NCBI RefSeq assembly: GCF_029525555.1
Contig: NZ_JAPDHZ010000002.1
Coordinates: forward strand, 223,868-287,867
Length of the DNA: 64,000 bases
Direction: 5' to 3'
Source of the DNA: Cohnella ginsengisoli
Lineage (GTDB): Bacteria > Bacillota > Bacilli > Paenibacillales > Paenibacillaceae
Shown: in pieces, positions 48,331 through 57,150 of the stretch
Numbering within the stretch: position 1 is the first letter of the stretch
Layout: each line of letters opens with the position of its first letter
Notes under the pieces: model-generated
What the model saw: only the letters and a program-made list of their open reading frames with translations
What the model was told of the DNA's origin: nothing
The model's database searches: none
Program-made: the position numbers and the translations under genes

Positions 48331-49035
48331 TTAAAATCCGTCCAGCTTCAGCGAACCTTTGGAAATGAAGCCTTCGGCGTAGGCGACGCGGTGAGGCGCG
48401 CCGAACAGCCGGTCGCGGGCGGCGACGTTGTCCAGGTAGCCCGTCGTGAGCGGCGTCGGCACCCAGTCCTTCGTCTCCTCCATCGGAGCGAACTGAGACC
48501 GGTAAGCGGACAGCGCGTCCATCTTGATCGGTTGGTACTCCGTAATATCGACGACCACCTGCGGCGCATGCATGTCGTTAATGAAATAGTAACAAAAAGC
48601 ATCCGGCGTCCACGCGTCCCATTCGGGCCGATAGCGACGCAGCTTCGCGTTGAACGCCGCTTCTTCGGCAAGCCGGCTGCAAGCCGTATGATCGGGATGC
48701 CGGTCTTCGAAATAAGGCGCGAACACGACGCGGGGACGATGCCGGCGAATCACTTCGACCAGCTTGTCCACCTGTTCGGAGCCGGCCTTCAGTCCGCGGT
48801 CGGGCAGTCCGAGATTGCCCCGCACGGTCAATCCCAGCAGCTCGCTCGCCTTGGCTGCCTCCCGCTGGCGCGTATCGGGATCGCCGTTGGACGACATCTC
48901 GGCGAAGGTCAAATCATACAAGCCGACGCGCCGTCCCGCACGTGCAGCCTTGGCGATCGTGCCGCCCATCCCGATCTCGGCGTCGTCCGGATGTGCCGCG
49001 AATACGAGCAAGTCGAGCTGTACGGCGTCGTTCAC
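48331..49035 (-). CDS. bshB1: bacillithiol biosynthesis deacetylase BshB1
   Basis: A 234-residue zinc LmbE-like deacetylase that removes acetyl from GlcNAc-malate. Metal motif [31 protein letters not shown], and the distal His of [13 protein letters not shown] 49035 overlaps the mgsA stop (GTGA), suggesting translational coupling; no strong ribosome binding site is present. Confidence 0.93.
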   Translation of the reverse strand: MNDAVQLDLLVFAAHPDDAEIGMGGTIAKAARAGRRVGLYDLTFAEMSSNGDPDTRQREAAKASELLGLTVRGNLGLPDRGLKAGSEQVDKLVEVIRRHRPRVVFAPYFEDRHPDHTACSRLAEEAAFNAKLRRYRPEWDAWTPDAFCYYFINDMHAPQVVVDITEYQPIKMDALSAYRSQFAPMEETKDWVPTPLTTGYLDNVAARDRLFGAPHRVAYAEGFISKGSLKLDGF

Positions 49036-49454
49036 GACTCGATACCGGGCTTGTACTTGTGTACGAGCTCCCGCCACGCGAAGTCCCCGCGCTCAAGACA
49101 TTTGACCAGCAGCTCCGCCGTCGCGACATTGGTCGCTACCGGGATGCCCTGAACGTCGGACAGACGCAGCAGCGCGATGATGTCCGGCTCGTGCGGCTGA
49201 GCCATGAGCGGATCTCTAAGAAAAATAATGAAATCCATTTCGTTGGTCGCGACCATCGCCCCGATCTGCTGGTCGCCGCCAAGCGGTCCCGACGCGAACC
49301 GGTGTACCTGCAGCGACGTATTTTCCATGATACGCCCGCCGGTCGTGCCGGTCGCATACAGCTTGTGAGGCTTAAAAACATGTTCATAAGCGATGGCGAA
49401 GTTCACCATCTCGTCTTTTTTGCGATCGTGTGCGATCAGTGCGATATTCAGCAT
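49032..49454 (-). CDS. mgsA: methylglyoxal synthase
   Basis: A 140-residue enzyme converting dihydroxyacetone phosphate to methylglyoxal and phosphate, an overflow valve of glycolysis. Motifs: [32 protein letters not shown], and the catalytic Asp in [10 protein letters not shown]. Coupling with bshB1 and bshA is meaningful because bacillithiol detoxifies methylglyoxal. Same order as in B. subtilis. Confidence 0.96.
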   Translation of the reverse strand: MLNIALIAHDRKKDEMVNFAIAYEHVFKPHKLYATGTTGGRIMENTSLQVHRFASGPLGGDQQIGAMVATNEMDFIIFLRDPLMAQPHEPDIIALLRLSDVQGIPVATNVATAELLVKCLERGDFAWRELVHKYKPGIES

Positions 49455-49524
49455 CGTTGAACCGCGTCTCCTCTCCCGGGAGCGGGATAATTAGGTGTGT
49501 ATGTCCCTTTGCTTTGTCGAGCGG

Positions 49525-50329
49525 TCAGTCGAGCAAATGTTCGAAGCCGTACACCAGTCCGGTCACGTCCACGATTTTCTTGACGGCCGTCGCGACGCCG
49601 GGCATGTAACCCGCGCGGTCGTAGCTGTCGTGACGTATCTTGAGCGTCTGGCCGTGCCCGCCGAAGATGACCTCCTGCTGGGCGAAAACGCCCGGAAGAC
49701 GCACGCTATGTATCCGGAAGCCGCCGAAATAACCGCCGCGGGCCCCCCTCGATGACTTCTTCCTCGTTCGGATTGCCCTGGCGCAGCTCGCGCCGCGACT
49801 CGGCGATCCGCTCCGCGGTCTTGATCGAGGTGCCGGACGGCGCGTCCAGCTTTTGGTCGCCGTGGTACTCGATAATCTCCACATGCGGCATATACTTGGC
49901 CGCTTCGGCGGCGAACTTCATCATCAACAAGGCGCCGATCGAAAAGTTCGGCGCGATCAGGCAGCCGATGCCGCGTTCGCGGCACTCGCGATCGATCTCG
50001 TCCATTTGCTCCTGCGTAAAACCCGTCGTCCCGACGACGGGTCTGACGCCGAGCTTGACCGCAGTCATCGTATTGGGCATCGCGGACTTCGGGTTCGTGA
50101 AGTCCACGAGCACGTCCGGTCGGCTGTCTCGAAGCGACCGCTCCAGATCGTCGGTCATAACGACGCCCGCATCGGGCAGGCCGACGAGCCGACCCGCATC
50201 CTCGCCGGACGCGGATCGGCCGATTGCGGCTACGAGCGTGAGCGTCGGATCCTCTAGCACCATTTTGACGACTTCGCGCCCCATTCTTCCCGCTGCGCCG
50301 GCTACGGCGACTTTGATTTGCTGCGACAT
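49525..50329 (-). CDS. dapB: 4-hydroxy-tetrahydrodipicolinate reductase (one apparent frameshift)
   Basis: Removing one C from 49743-49748 gives a 267-residue reductase of lysine/diaminopimelate synthesis. NAD(P) loop [38 protein letters not shown], the catalytic [17 protein letters not shown], and after correction the C-terminal [20 protein letters not shown] region. ATG 50329 follows AGGTGA. Confidence 0.94.
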
Positions 50330-50335
50330 CCGCGA

Positions 50336-50888
50336 TCACCTGTTCCTTCGTCTGAGTATAATGGGTATAAATGAGCCGCCAGCGCCTCGCGCGCTCCATC
50401 TTCGTCTCCCGGAGCAGCCGGCCCGCTTCGATCATCATCGGGTTCATCTCCTTGGCGGTTCGCAGCGCTTCGATCGCCCGGTCGAGCTCGCCCGCGAGCC
50501 TGCACGCGATGCCAAGCAGCAAGTAAGCGCCAGCGTCGAGCGGATCGAGCTCGACCGCCTCCTGCAGCAGCTCGATGGCCGTATCCGGCTCAGGCTGCGG
50601 CTTCGCCAGCAGCGCCTTGGCCTGCCGGGCGAGCTGCCGTCCTTCGACCAGCCGAAGGTGCAGGCGATAGTCGGCCTCCCTCGGGTCAAGCCGCACGGCG
50701 CTGCGCGCGTAATCGAGCGCCAAGTCGACCTTCCCGCTCCGCGCGAGACTGATGGAGCCTTTATAATAGTAGGAAGCATTGTCCGGCTCCGCCTCCACTG
50801 CCTGCCGAAACCAATCGACCGCGGCTTCGAAGTCCGAGGCCAGGATGGCTTCGTAGGCGCGGCGCAAGCAAGTTTCCCCGTCCTTCAC
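50336..50888 (-). CDS. tetratricopeptide repeat protein; 3' end uncertain
   Basis: About 183 residues with TPR helix pairs (AYEAILASDFEAAVDWFRQAVEAEPDN; YYYKGSISLARSGKVDLALDYA; LLGIACRLAGELDRAIEALRTAKEMNP). As sequenced the frame does not stop here but runs on through dapB to 49563; one surplus base near 50340 would end it at the TGA 50336-50338, just before dapB. Start: GTG 50888 lies nine bases after AGGAGG, whereas the nearest ATG (50897) directly abuts that site. Function unknown. Confidence 0.65.
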
Positions 50889-50931
50889 ATGTACCATCCT
50901 CCTCGAATTGGGGATGATACAGCATATGTAT

Positions 50932-51318
50932 CTACGGGGTATCCGTGTGCTTCTTCGTCCATCTGTCCGCGTCGCGCGTGCCGAACTTGTGCAGTACTCG
51001 TTCGATGGCCCGGGTGAGGTCGATCCCTTCCCGGTTAGCGAAGCACAGGACGATGAACAGGACGTCGCCAAGCTCCATCTCGATGGAATTGTCGGCCTCG
51101 TCCGCCTTTTTCGGCTTTTCGCCGTATTTGTGATTGACTTCCCGCGCCAGTTCGCCTGCTTCTTCGGTCAATCTGGCCAGCATCGCCAGCGGCGAGAAGT
51201 AACCTTCCTTGAACTGCGTAATATAGGCGTCGACGTCTCGCTGAATGTCTGACAGATGCCGCTCGGCGAGAACAAGGTCCGCGATTTTGGATTCAGCCAC
51301 GTGTACGGTCCTTTCCAT
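50932..51318 (-). CDS. MazG-like nucleotide pyrophosphohydrolase YpjD
   Basis: A 128-residue MazG-fold protein. Acidic metal motifs are LTEEAGELAREVNHKYG and EMELGDVLFIVLCFANREGIDL (EExxE and ExxD arrangement). The family hydrolyses nucleoside triphosphates to monophosphates as house-cleaning. It matches ypjD, which precedes dapB in B. subtilis. A TPR gene is inserted between here. Confidence 0.9.
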   Translation of the reverse strand: MERTVHVAESKIADLVLAERHLSDIQRDVDAYITQFKEGYFSPLAMLARLTEEAGELAREVNHKYGEKPKKADEADNSIEMELGDVLFIVLCFANREGIDLTRAIERVLHKFGTRDADRWTKKHTDTP

Positions 51319-51387
51319 CGGTTTCTTCTTATGTTAGCTTAAGATGTCTGCAAAAATCAAATGAATTTCCGCATGGAGGTATTGCGC

Positions 51388-52257
51388 ATGACTCGGCAAA
51401 AGCTGTGGGCTTCGGTCCGAACGTGGAGCATTTTGCTGCTCGGTACCGCGATTTACGGATTCGGGATCGTCTATTTTATCGTACCGAACCGGTTGATGGA
51501 GGGCGGGGTGACAGGGGTAGGCATTTTGCTGCTCTATGCGACGGGCCTGCCCGCTTCGCTTACGACGCTTATTCTCAACTTGCCTCTCTTCTGGCTCGGC
51601 TGGCGCAAGCTAGGTTTCCGGGCGATGGTGTATACATTCGGCGGAACGGTATCGTTGTCCGTATTTCTATGGCTCTGGCAAGCGATGGTCGATCACGGCT
51701 GGCTAACTCCATTTACGACGCAGCAGGACTTCATCCTCGTCGTTCTCTATGCCGGCGTGACGTTGGGCGCAGGACTCGGACTCGTCTTCTACTCCGGGGG
51801 CACGACAGGCGGGGTGGATATTATCGCGCGGATCGCGAACCGCCGAGGCGGAATCAGCATGGGCCAATTCATTTTGCTCATGGACGTCATCATCCTCGGC
51901 ACCTCGCTCATCTTCATCCCCAAGGAAAAGGTGCTGTATACGCTCGTCAGCGTTTTTATTTCCGCGCGGGTCATCGATTTCGTACAGGAAGGCGCTTATG
52001 CCGCCAAAGCCTTCACGATCTTATGCCGGGAGCCCGAGAAGCTGGCCAAGCAAATTACGAGCGAGCTCGAGCGCGGCGTTACCCTCATGAACGCGGTAGG
52101 CGCTTATTCGGGCGAGGCCAGAATGGCCGTTTATTGCGTGGTCAGCCGATTCGAGGTTCGCAAATTAAAAAGCCTCGTCCGTCAGCACGACAGACAGGCT
52201 TTTATCGTCATCGCCGACGTGCACGACGTGCTCGGCGAAGGCTTCAGGGAAGAATAA
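51388..52257 (+). CDS. YitT-family membrane protein (ypjC counterpart)
   Basis: A 289-residue integral membrane protein with five to six hydrophobic segments (SILLLGTAIYGFGIVYFIVP; ILVVLYAGVTLGAGLGLVFY) containing the family signature GGTTGGVDIIARI, and a C-terminal cytosolic DUF2179 domain (GVTLMNAVGAYSGEARMAVYCVVSRFEV). Transport role unproven. Start ATG 51388 sits eight bases after GGAGG; the ATG at 51361 would include that site. It is one of the few plus-strand genes here. Confidence 0.9.
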   Translation: MTRQKLWASVRTWSILLLGTAIYGFGIVYFIVPNRLMEGGVTGVGILLLYATGLPASLTTLILNLPLFWLGWRKLGFRAMVYTFGGTVSLSVFLWLWQAMVDHGWLTPFTTQQDFILVVLYAGVTLGAGLGLVFYSGGTTGGVDIIARIANRRGGISMGQFILLMDVIILGTSLIFIPKEKVLYTLVSVFISARVIDFVQEGAYAAKAFTILCREPEKLAKQITSELERGVTLMNAVGAYSGEARMAVYCVVSRFEVRKLKSLVRQHDRQAFIVIADVHDVLGEGFREE

Positions 52258-52263
52258 GCTCAT

Positions 52264-53106
52264 TCATTTTTTTCGCTGCTCGCCACGGTATTTGCGCCAT
52301 CCTGAATACGTCAGCGCCGTGAGGATAAACGCGCCGATCGCGGAGAAAAATCCGGCCGGAGGCGCCGTTGCTAGCGGTCCGGAAGCTGGAGCCTCTGCAG
52401 CGGGCGGGTAAAGATCTTCGACCGCCGCCCCGATCTGCGGCGCGAGCTTGGCCGCCAGCGACGGGTCCGGCGAAGCTGCCGACAGGATCCGTCCCGCATA
52501 ACGCAGGACGGCATCGGCGCGTTCCGCTTGATCCGCCCTTCCCGTGGCGACGACGGCCGCGCGAATGAGGCCGTAATGACCGTTTAGCGAAGCGAGCCGC
52601 TCCGCCGCATCGAGACTTGACCTGCCCTCCGCGGTAGAGATCGCGGTCCGTAGCGCAGCCGCATCCTCGCGCATCAATCTCCGATACTCCAGCCATAGCC
52701 CTTGCCCCTGCGGAGATACCGCGTCCGCCGCCAACCTGAGCGATGCCGAGGCACCATATACTTCTTTAGCGTCCGGAGAAAGCGCCGATACCGCCCGGCG
52801 CATCCTTTCCATAGCGGATCTGAGCGCCGCCGCGCTCTCCGGCGCAGGCAGGCTTTCCGCCGGAACCGCAAGCAGCGCTTCTTCCGCCTGCGTGACGTTT
52901 CGCAGCACGACGAGCGGGTCGCCGGCGCTGACGGATCTATATAAGGCCTCCGCCGTCAAGCGGAACGCATCGACCGGAGCCCGCGGAGCCGCCGCGCTTG
53001 GTGACGCTGCGGCTTGTCCGCCCAGCAAAGCTTCAAGCCACAAAATGAATAACGCGGCCACGATCGCGCGGCGCGACATGCGAATGCGAATACCGTTCGT
53101 CGACAT
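52264..53106 (-). CDS. ypjB: sporulation protein YpjB
   Basis: A 280-residue protein with a signal peptide (RRAIVAALFILWLEALLGGQAAA), a mostly helical Ala-rich external domain with regularly spaced Arg/Glu, and a C-terminal membrane helix (FFSAIGAFILTALTYSGW) with a basic tail. Layout, length and position next to ypjA match B. subtilis YpjB, a SigE-regulated sporulation protein of unknown biochemical role. Start ATG 53106 is placed six bases after GGAGGG; the ATG at 53112 abuts that site. Confidence 0.8.
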   Translation of the reverse strand: MSTNGIRIRMSRRAIVAALFILWLEALLGGQAAASPSAAAPRAPVDAFRLTAEALYRSVSAGDPLVVLRNVTQAEEALLAVPAESLPAPESAAALRSAMERMRRAVSALSPDAKEVYGASASLRLAADAVSPQGQGLWLEYRRLMREDAAALRTAISTAEGRSSLDAAERLASLNGHYGLIRAAVVATGRADQAERADAVLRYAGRILSAASPDPSLAAKLAPQIGAAVEDLYPPAAEAPASGPLATAPPAGFFSAIGAFILTALTYSGWRKYRGEQRKK

Positions 53107-53146
53107 GGACATCCCTCCACTAATAGCTATGAAGGGATGTCCGAGT

Positions 53147-53815
53147 TTAGACCTCGCTCCGTAACGCGCTCGTTCGTCTGACGCGTTGGTTCGCGAACGA
53201 TACAAGCGCAGCTGCGCCGACGCTGAAGACGGTCAGCGCAAAGGTAAATATCGCGACGCCGAGCAGCCGATCGTCGAGCGACTGCGGCAGGCTCGGATAG
53301 ACACCGAAGCTGTAATCGATGGTATCGTTAAGCAGCGTCCATGAGGCCGCAATCCCGACCGCGATCGTGCCGTATAAGAAAAATCTGCCGTACAGAACGG
53401 CGCATACCGCCATCGACAAGTGCGAAACGATCAGCATCCAATCCTGCCAAACGATCGGGCTCCCATAAGCGGCGCTAGCGAAGATGATCACGGTCGCCCA
53501 TACGCCATATTTTATGGAAGTAACGACCGCAAGCGCTTCTACGACGCCTCTCATCCCCCTCGCAAGCTTGCTTTCGCCCTTGCCGAATGGCGATAGCCAT
53601 AGCCATAAAGCAGCGAACGTGAAAAACAGCGACGCCGTCGGACTGTCGGGCACGAAAGGTATCTGCCATGCGGGATGGGTCTGCATCGTATCGACCAGCT
53701 GATTTTTATACCAATAGTAACCGTAAATCGTCCCGAATACATAAAAGATCATGAGCAGCGTCATAACCCCATTCTGCGTCAGAAATCGGCGCGACAACAA
53801 TACGTTCGGATCCAT
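53147..53815 (-). CDS. ypjA: DUF1405 membrane protein YpjA
   Basis: A 222-residue protein with about six membrane helices and the family features FGTIYGYYWYKNQL near the start, FVPDSPTASLFF, and DYSFGVYPSLP near the end. Unknown function. It lies between qcrC and ypjB exactly as in B. subtilis, and a perfect terminator separates it from qcrC. Confidence 0.9.
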   Translation of the reverse strand: MDPNVLLSRRFLTQNGVMTLLMIFYVFGTIYGYYWYKNQLVDTMQTHPAWQIPFVPDSPTASLFFTFAALWLWLSPFGKGESKLARGMRGVVEALAVVTSIKYGVWATVIIFASAAYGSPIVWQDWMLIVSHLSMAVCAVLYGRFFLYGTIAVGIAASWTLLNDTIDYSFGVYPSLPQSLDDRLLGVAIFTFALTVFSVGAAALVSFANQRVRRTSALRSEV

Positions 53816-53842
53816 CCATGCACCTCGGCCATCTCAAAAATC

Positions 53843-53877
53843 TGGAAAAGGGCCTGACCATGCCGGTCAGGCCCTTT
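53843..53877 (-). terminator. intrinsic terminator after qcrC
   Basis: A perfect 10-bp stem GGGCCTGACC (53850-53859) / GGTCAGGCCC (53865-53874), loop ATGCC, then TTTTCC on the minus strand. Confidence 0.88.
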
Positions 53878-53888
53878 GATCGTATGTC

Positions 53889-54758
53889 TTATTCGGTTGC
53901 GGCCTTTTGCTTCGCCAGCCAAGTCGCGACCTTGTCGATCTCTTCGTCGGACAGCGTGCCCTTAAAGGCAGGCATGCCATCTTTACCGTTGGTAACGATC
54001 TCTTTGATCTGATCGTGGTTCAGCGTATCGCCGATCCCCGCCAGCATCGGGCCGACCTGACCCTGAAGCTCGGTGCCGTGGCAGGCGATGCACTGCGCCT
54101 TCATCGTGACGGAGAACGCTTCGTCCTCCGGCGCGACCAGTGCCGGCACCTTCTCCTTGCCGTAGATGAAGCGGCCCTTGCCTTCGGCGATTTGCTCCTC
54201 GGACTTCATCTCCCGCTCGATATGCTCGGGAATCGTGCCGCTCGCTTCGAGCTCCTTCGTATAGTGATGCCACGATACCCAAGTCAGGTAGACGCTGGCG
54301 ATCAACGTGACGAACATGAGCGCAGAGGCGATCGGCCGCCGATAGAAGCGGCGCTCCTTGCCCGTATCGAGGAACGGCGCGAGGAACAGGGCGCCGAACA
54401 TGATCGCCGGGATGCCGATCGTACCGAGTACGATATAGTGTTCGGACGTGTACGGATACTTCAGCAGCTGATAGATGAAAAGGAAGTACCAGTCCGGCAT
54501 CGGGATGAACGCGCCGTTAAGCGGGTTCGCCGGATAGCCGAGCGGTGCGGGCTCCGCGATCGTCAGCGTCAGGAAGCCTACGAGCACGACGACGCCCGCC
54601 ATCCATTCCTTCAGCAGGAAGTTCGGAATGAACGCTTCGGACTTGCCGGGAAACGCCGTGTAGTCCGGCGGCGCCGGCTTGTCCGGGTGCGGCTTGCGAA
54701 TGCGCGAGTCGCCTACGAATACGATCTTCTCGTTAGAATTGCCTTTACCATGTGCCAA
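53889..54758 (-). CDS. qcrC: menaquinol:cytochrome c reductase, cytochrome b/c subunit
   Basis: A 289-residue fusion of a subunit IV-like membrane part (three helices; DWYFLFIYQLLKYP) with a C-terminal cytochrome c domain holding one heme site CIACH and an axial Met in KDGMPAFKG. It passes electrons from the Rieske centre to terminal oxidases. It is last of qcrA-qcrB-qcrC and all motifs are intact. Confidence 0.96.
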   Translation of the reverse strand: MAHGKGNSNEKIVFVGDSRIRKPHPDKPAPPDYTAFPGKSEAFIPNFLLKEWMAGVVVLVGFLTLTIAEPAPLGYPANPLNGAFIPMPDWYFLFIYQLLKYPYTSEHYIVLGTIGIPAIMFGALFLAPFLDTGKERRFYRRPIASALMFVTLIASVYLTWVSWHHYTKELEASGTIPEHIEREMKSEEQIAEGKGRFIYGKEKVPALVAPEDEAFSVTMKAQCIACHGTELQGQVGPMLAGIGDTLNHDQIKEIVTNGKDGMPAFKGTLSDEEIDKVATWLAKQKAATE

Positions 54759-54777
54759 TGCTTGCCACTCCTCTCTC

Positions 54778-55449
54778 TTACAGCGGCCCGGAAATGCCCT
54801 GTTTGCGAATCATGAAGAAGTGTGCGGCAAGCAGCGTGAGCAGCACGCCGGGCAGGAAGAACACGTGAATCGCGAAGAATCGAGTCAGCGTCTGCGCGCC
54901 GACGATCGTGCCGCCGGCCAGCAACTCCTTGATATATCCGCCGATCCACGGGACCGAACCCGCAATCTCCATGCCTACCTTGGTTGCAAAGTATGCTTTG
55001 TTGTCCCACGGAAGCAGGTAACCGGTGAAGCCCAGTCCCAGCATGACGAAGAAAATGAGCATCCCCACGACCCAGTTCATCTCGCGCGGCGCCTTGTAGG
55101 AGCCGGTAAAGAAGACCCGAAGCGTATGTAGGAACATCATGACGATAACGAGGCTCGCGCCCCAGTGGTGCATGCCCCGGACGATCACGCCGAAGGCGAC
55201 CTGGTGCTGCAGATAGTCGACGCTGTAATACGCGTTGATGATATCCGGCACGTAGTACATCGTAAGAAACATCCCCGAAAGGATCTGGATGACGGTAATA
55301 AAGAACGTCAGTCCGCCGAAGCAATATACGAACGCGGAGAAATGATGAGCCGGGTTAACGTGCTCAGGCACCTCGTGGTCCGCGATATCTCTCCACATCG
55401 GCGTAACATCGAGACGTTCGTCAATCCAGTTATACATGCCTTTAAACAT
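54778..55449 (-). CDS. qcrB: menaquinol:cytochrome c reductase, cytochrome b subunit
   Basis: A 223-residue cytochrome b6-type protein with four membrane helices. Heme-ligating His pairs lie in SVDYLQHQVAFGVIVRGMHHWGASL and FAIHVFFLPGVLLTLLAAHFF; the quinone-site motif is SVPWIGGYIKELLAGG. A Cys near residue 43 (PEHV...FVYCFGG) may attach a heme covalently, as in Bacillus b6. Confidence 0.96.
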   Translation of the reverse strand: MFKGMYNWIDERLDVTPMWRDIADHEVPEHVNPAHHFSAFVYCFGGLTFFITVIQILSGMFLTMYYVPDIINAYYSVDYLQHQVAFGVIVRGMHHWGASLVIVMMFLHTLRVFFTGSYKAPREMNWVVGMLIFFVMLGLGFTGYLLPWDNKAYFATKVGMEIAGSVPWIGGYIKELLAGGTIVGAQTLTRFFAIHVFFLPGVLLTLLAAHFFMIRKQGISGPL

Positions 55450-55467
55450 GGACGAGACGCCCTCCTT

Positions 55468-56001
55468 CTATACCCGTGTGTTCGATTCCAGCGGTCCGAG
55501 ATATACCCAGCCGTTTTCGACCTTGACTTGGTATTCGTCAAGCGGCTTCGGCGCCACCTTGAGATTTTTGCCGTCTTTCGTATATCTTGCACCGTGGCAA
55601 GGGCAGTGATACAGATTCGGCGCTTCTTCGCCGCTCCAGCTGATCGTGCAGCCCAAGTGCTTGCACACCGGGGACAGCGCGAAAATCTTGCCGTCGTCGC
55701 CCTTCGCTACGAAAGCTTGGAGCTTCGGGTCGCTCTCGTACCACCCGTCGACCTGGTGAACCTTGAAGTCGATGCTCTTCGGCTCCTTGGTCACGTCCTT
55801 CTCCTCGATTGCCTTAACGAAAGCGGTCTCAGCCTTCTTCTGCAAAAGCGGGTCTACAGCGAAGCGCAGCATCGGCAAGATTGCTCCGCCCGCCATGAAT
55901 GCAGTGGCTCCGCCGAGCGTATAAGATAGAAATTGACGTCTTGTCATTTCATTGCGCTTGATCGGCTTATGCGAGGTTTCGTGCTGCTGATTGTGGTCCA
56001 T
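55468..56001 (-). CDS. qcrA: menaquinol:cytochrome c reductase, Rieske iron-sulfur subunit
   Basis: A 177-residue Rieske protein. An N-terminal twin-arginine-like signal (MTRRQFLSYTLGGATAFMAGG) anchors it; the 2Fe-2S cluster binds CKHLGC and CPCHGARY. It oxidises menaquinol at the QcrB site. First gene of the operon, with a sigma-A promoter 74 bases upstream. Confidence 0.97.
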   Translation of the reverse strand: MDHNQQHETSHKPIKRNEMTRRQFLSYTLGGATAFMAGGAILPMLRFAVDPLLQKKAETAFVKAIEEKDVTKEPKSIDFKVHQVDGWYESDPKLQAFVAKGDDGKIFALSPVCKHLGCTISWSGEEAPNLYHCPCHGARYTKDGKNLKVAPKPLDEYQVKVENGWVYLGPLESNTRV

Positions 56002-56074
56002 TTTTTCTACCCCCTTTGCCCACCAAAATCGCGTCCGGTACGGACTTTCACCTTTTGTTCACAAGGACATACCT

Positions 56075-56103
56075 ATAATATCCCACGTGTCAAAGAGCGT
56101 CAA
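56075..56103 (-). promoter_or_regulatory. sigma-A promoter of qcrABC
   Basis: Minus-strand -35 TTGACG (56103-56098), 17-base spacer, -10 TATTAT (56080-56075). An AT-rich block with TGTGACAAAATGACAACA (56173-56156) about 50 bases further upstream could be a regulator site (Rex or ResD type), not verified. The rest of 56104-56244 has no gene. Confidence 0.7.
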
Positions 56104-56244
56104 GAATGCCCGTTCCCGATTTGGACACATCTCGGTTTTACGCGAACTAAAATGTTGTCATTTTGTCACATTTAACCGAGGGCCAACATGCTTTTGTTAT
56201 GCCCCGTTCCCCCGATCCTATGCAGACCGGGGCGCGGGCTTGCC

Positions 56245-56667
56245 TCATCCCTGCGGCGAACGCTTCCACATATCCGACACGCTTCGCCGCAGCGCGTCCG
56301 CGTCCGGGACGCTCTCTTCGCCGGTCGGACCGGCGAAAAGATCCGCCGACGGCACGCGCGTCGCGTCCCAGCCGGGCTTCCCCGACACGACGACGACGAA
56401 CTTGAAGCCGCCTGATTTGATCCTGTTACAAAGCGCGTCGAGCGAAGCTTCGTCGCCCGGACCTATGTAATGATTGGCCGGATAGGTGACCGTCCTGCCC
56501 TTGAACGCCGATTCGATCGGCGCGAGCCAATCTCCCGCCGCGCCGACGAGCTCGGCCGCGGACGGAGGCGTCTCGCCGCCGAGCAATCCCGTCACGGGCA
56601 GCAGCGCGGTGTCCAGATAGGGTTGAAGGTCGCCCCAGTTGTCTTCGTCAAACTCGCTGAATCTCAT
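56245..56667 (-). CDS. ypiF: DUF2487 family protein YpiF
   Basis: A 140-residue soluble protein with the family pattern WGDLQPYLDTALLPVTGL ... VTYPANHYIG ... FKFVVVVSGKPGWD. It precedes qcrABC as in B. subtilis. Function unknown. Confidence 0.85.
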   Translation of the reverse strand: MRFSEFDEDNWGDLQPYLDTALLPVTGLLGGETPPSAAELVGAAGDWLAPIESAFKGRTVTYPANHYIGPGDEASLDALCNRIKSGGFKFVVVVSGKPGWDATRVPSADLFAGPTGEESVPDADALRRSVSDMWKRSPQG

Positions 56668-56759
56668 CGCTTCGACTTCCTTCCTTTCCGCATGCTTCCT
56701 CTATCCTACCCGATTCACACGCGCTTGCAAGCCATTTTTTGACTCATTTGCAGGCTAGC

Positions 56760-56785
56760 AAAAAAGCCCGCCCCGGCGCGCGGGC
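56760..56785 (-). terminator. intrinsic terminator after the IDEAL-domain gene
   Basis: GCCCGC (56766-56771) with GCGGGC (56780-56785), followed by T6 on the minus strand. Confidence 0.8.
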
Positions 56786-56812
56786 GAGCCTGCCTGATAA
56801 ACGGGGCCTCTC

Positions 56813-56992
56813 CTAATGGAGGATGGCTTTGAGCTCTTCGGTCAACCGCAGGAACGATTCGGAATCTCCTTCTTCGAGCGCGTGGTCGATCTCGCCGTAT
56901 AACTGCTCCTTGCGGTATTTGCGCAGCGCCTCGTCAAGCGTCATCTCGGCCGCGAGGCCGAGCATCGTCTCGTATGCGATTCTAATGTCCAT
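56813..56992 (-). CDS. IDEAL-domain small protein (YpiB C-terminal-like)
   Basis: A 59-residue protein dominated by one IDEAL domain: LYGEIDHALEEGDSESFLRLTEELK (core pattern spread over residues 31-55). In YpiB of Bacillus this domain follows a UPF0302 domain that is missing here. Start ATG 56992 follows CAGGAGG; the ATG at 57022 would include it. The domain is thought to bind protein partners; role unknown. Bases 56993-57150 upstream hold no gene. Confidence 0.8.
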   Translation of the reverse strand: MDIRIAYETMLGLAAEMTLDEALRKYRKEQLYGEIDHALEEGDSESFLRLTEELKAILH

Positions 56993-57150
56993 GGGTTGCC
57001 CTCCTGATCGTTCGCGTGGCATCCGGCGTTTAACCGTGCCTCGCGCTTATTTGGCGGCCTAAGCCGCGACGTGATTGCCGGACCTTCGCTTCCGTCCCAT
57101 AGCCTGCTCCTTCAAGGCCTCGCACGACTCGCGCAGGAATCCCCTTCGCT

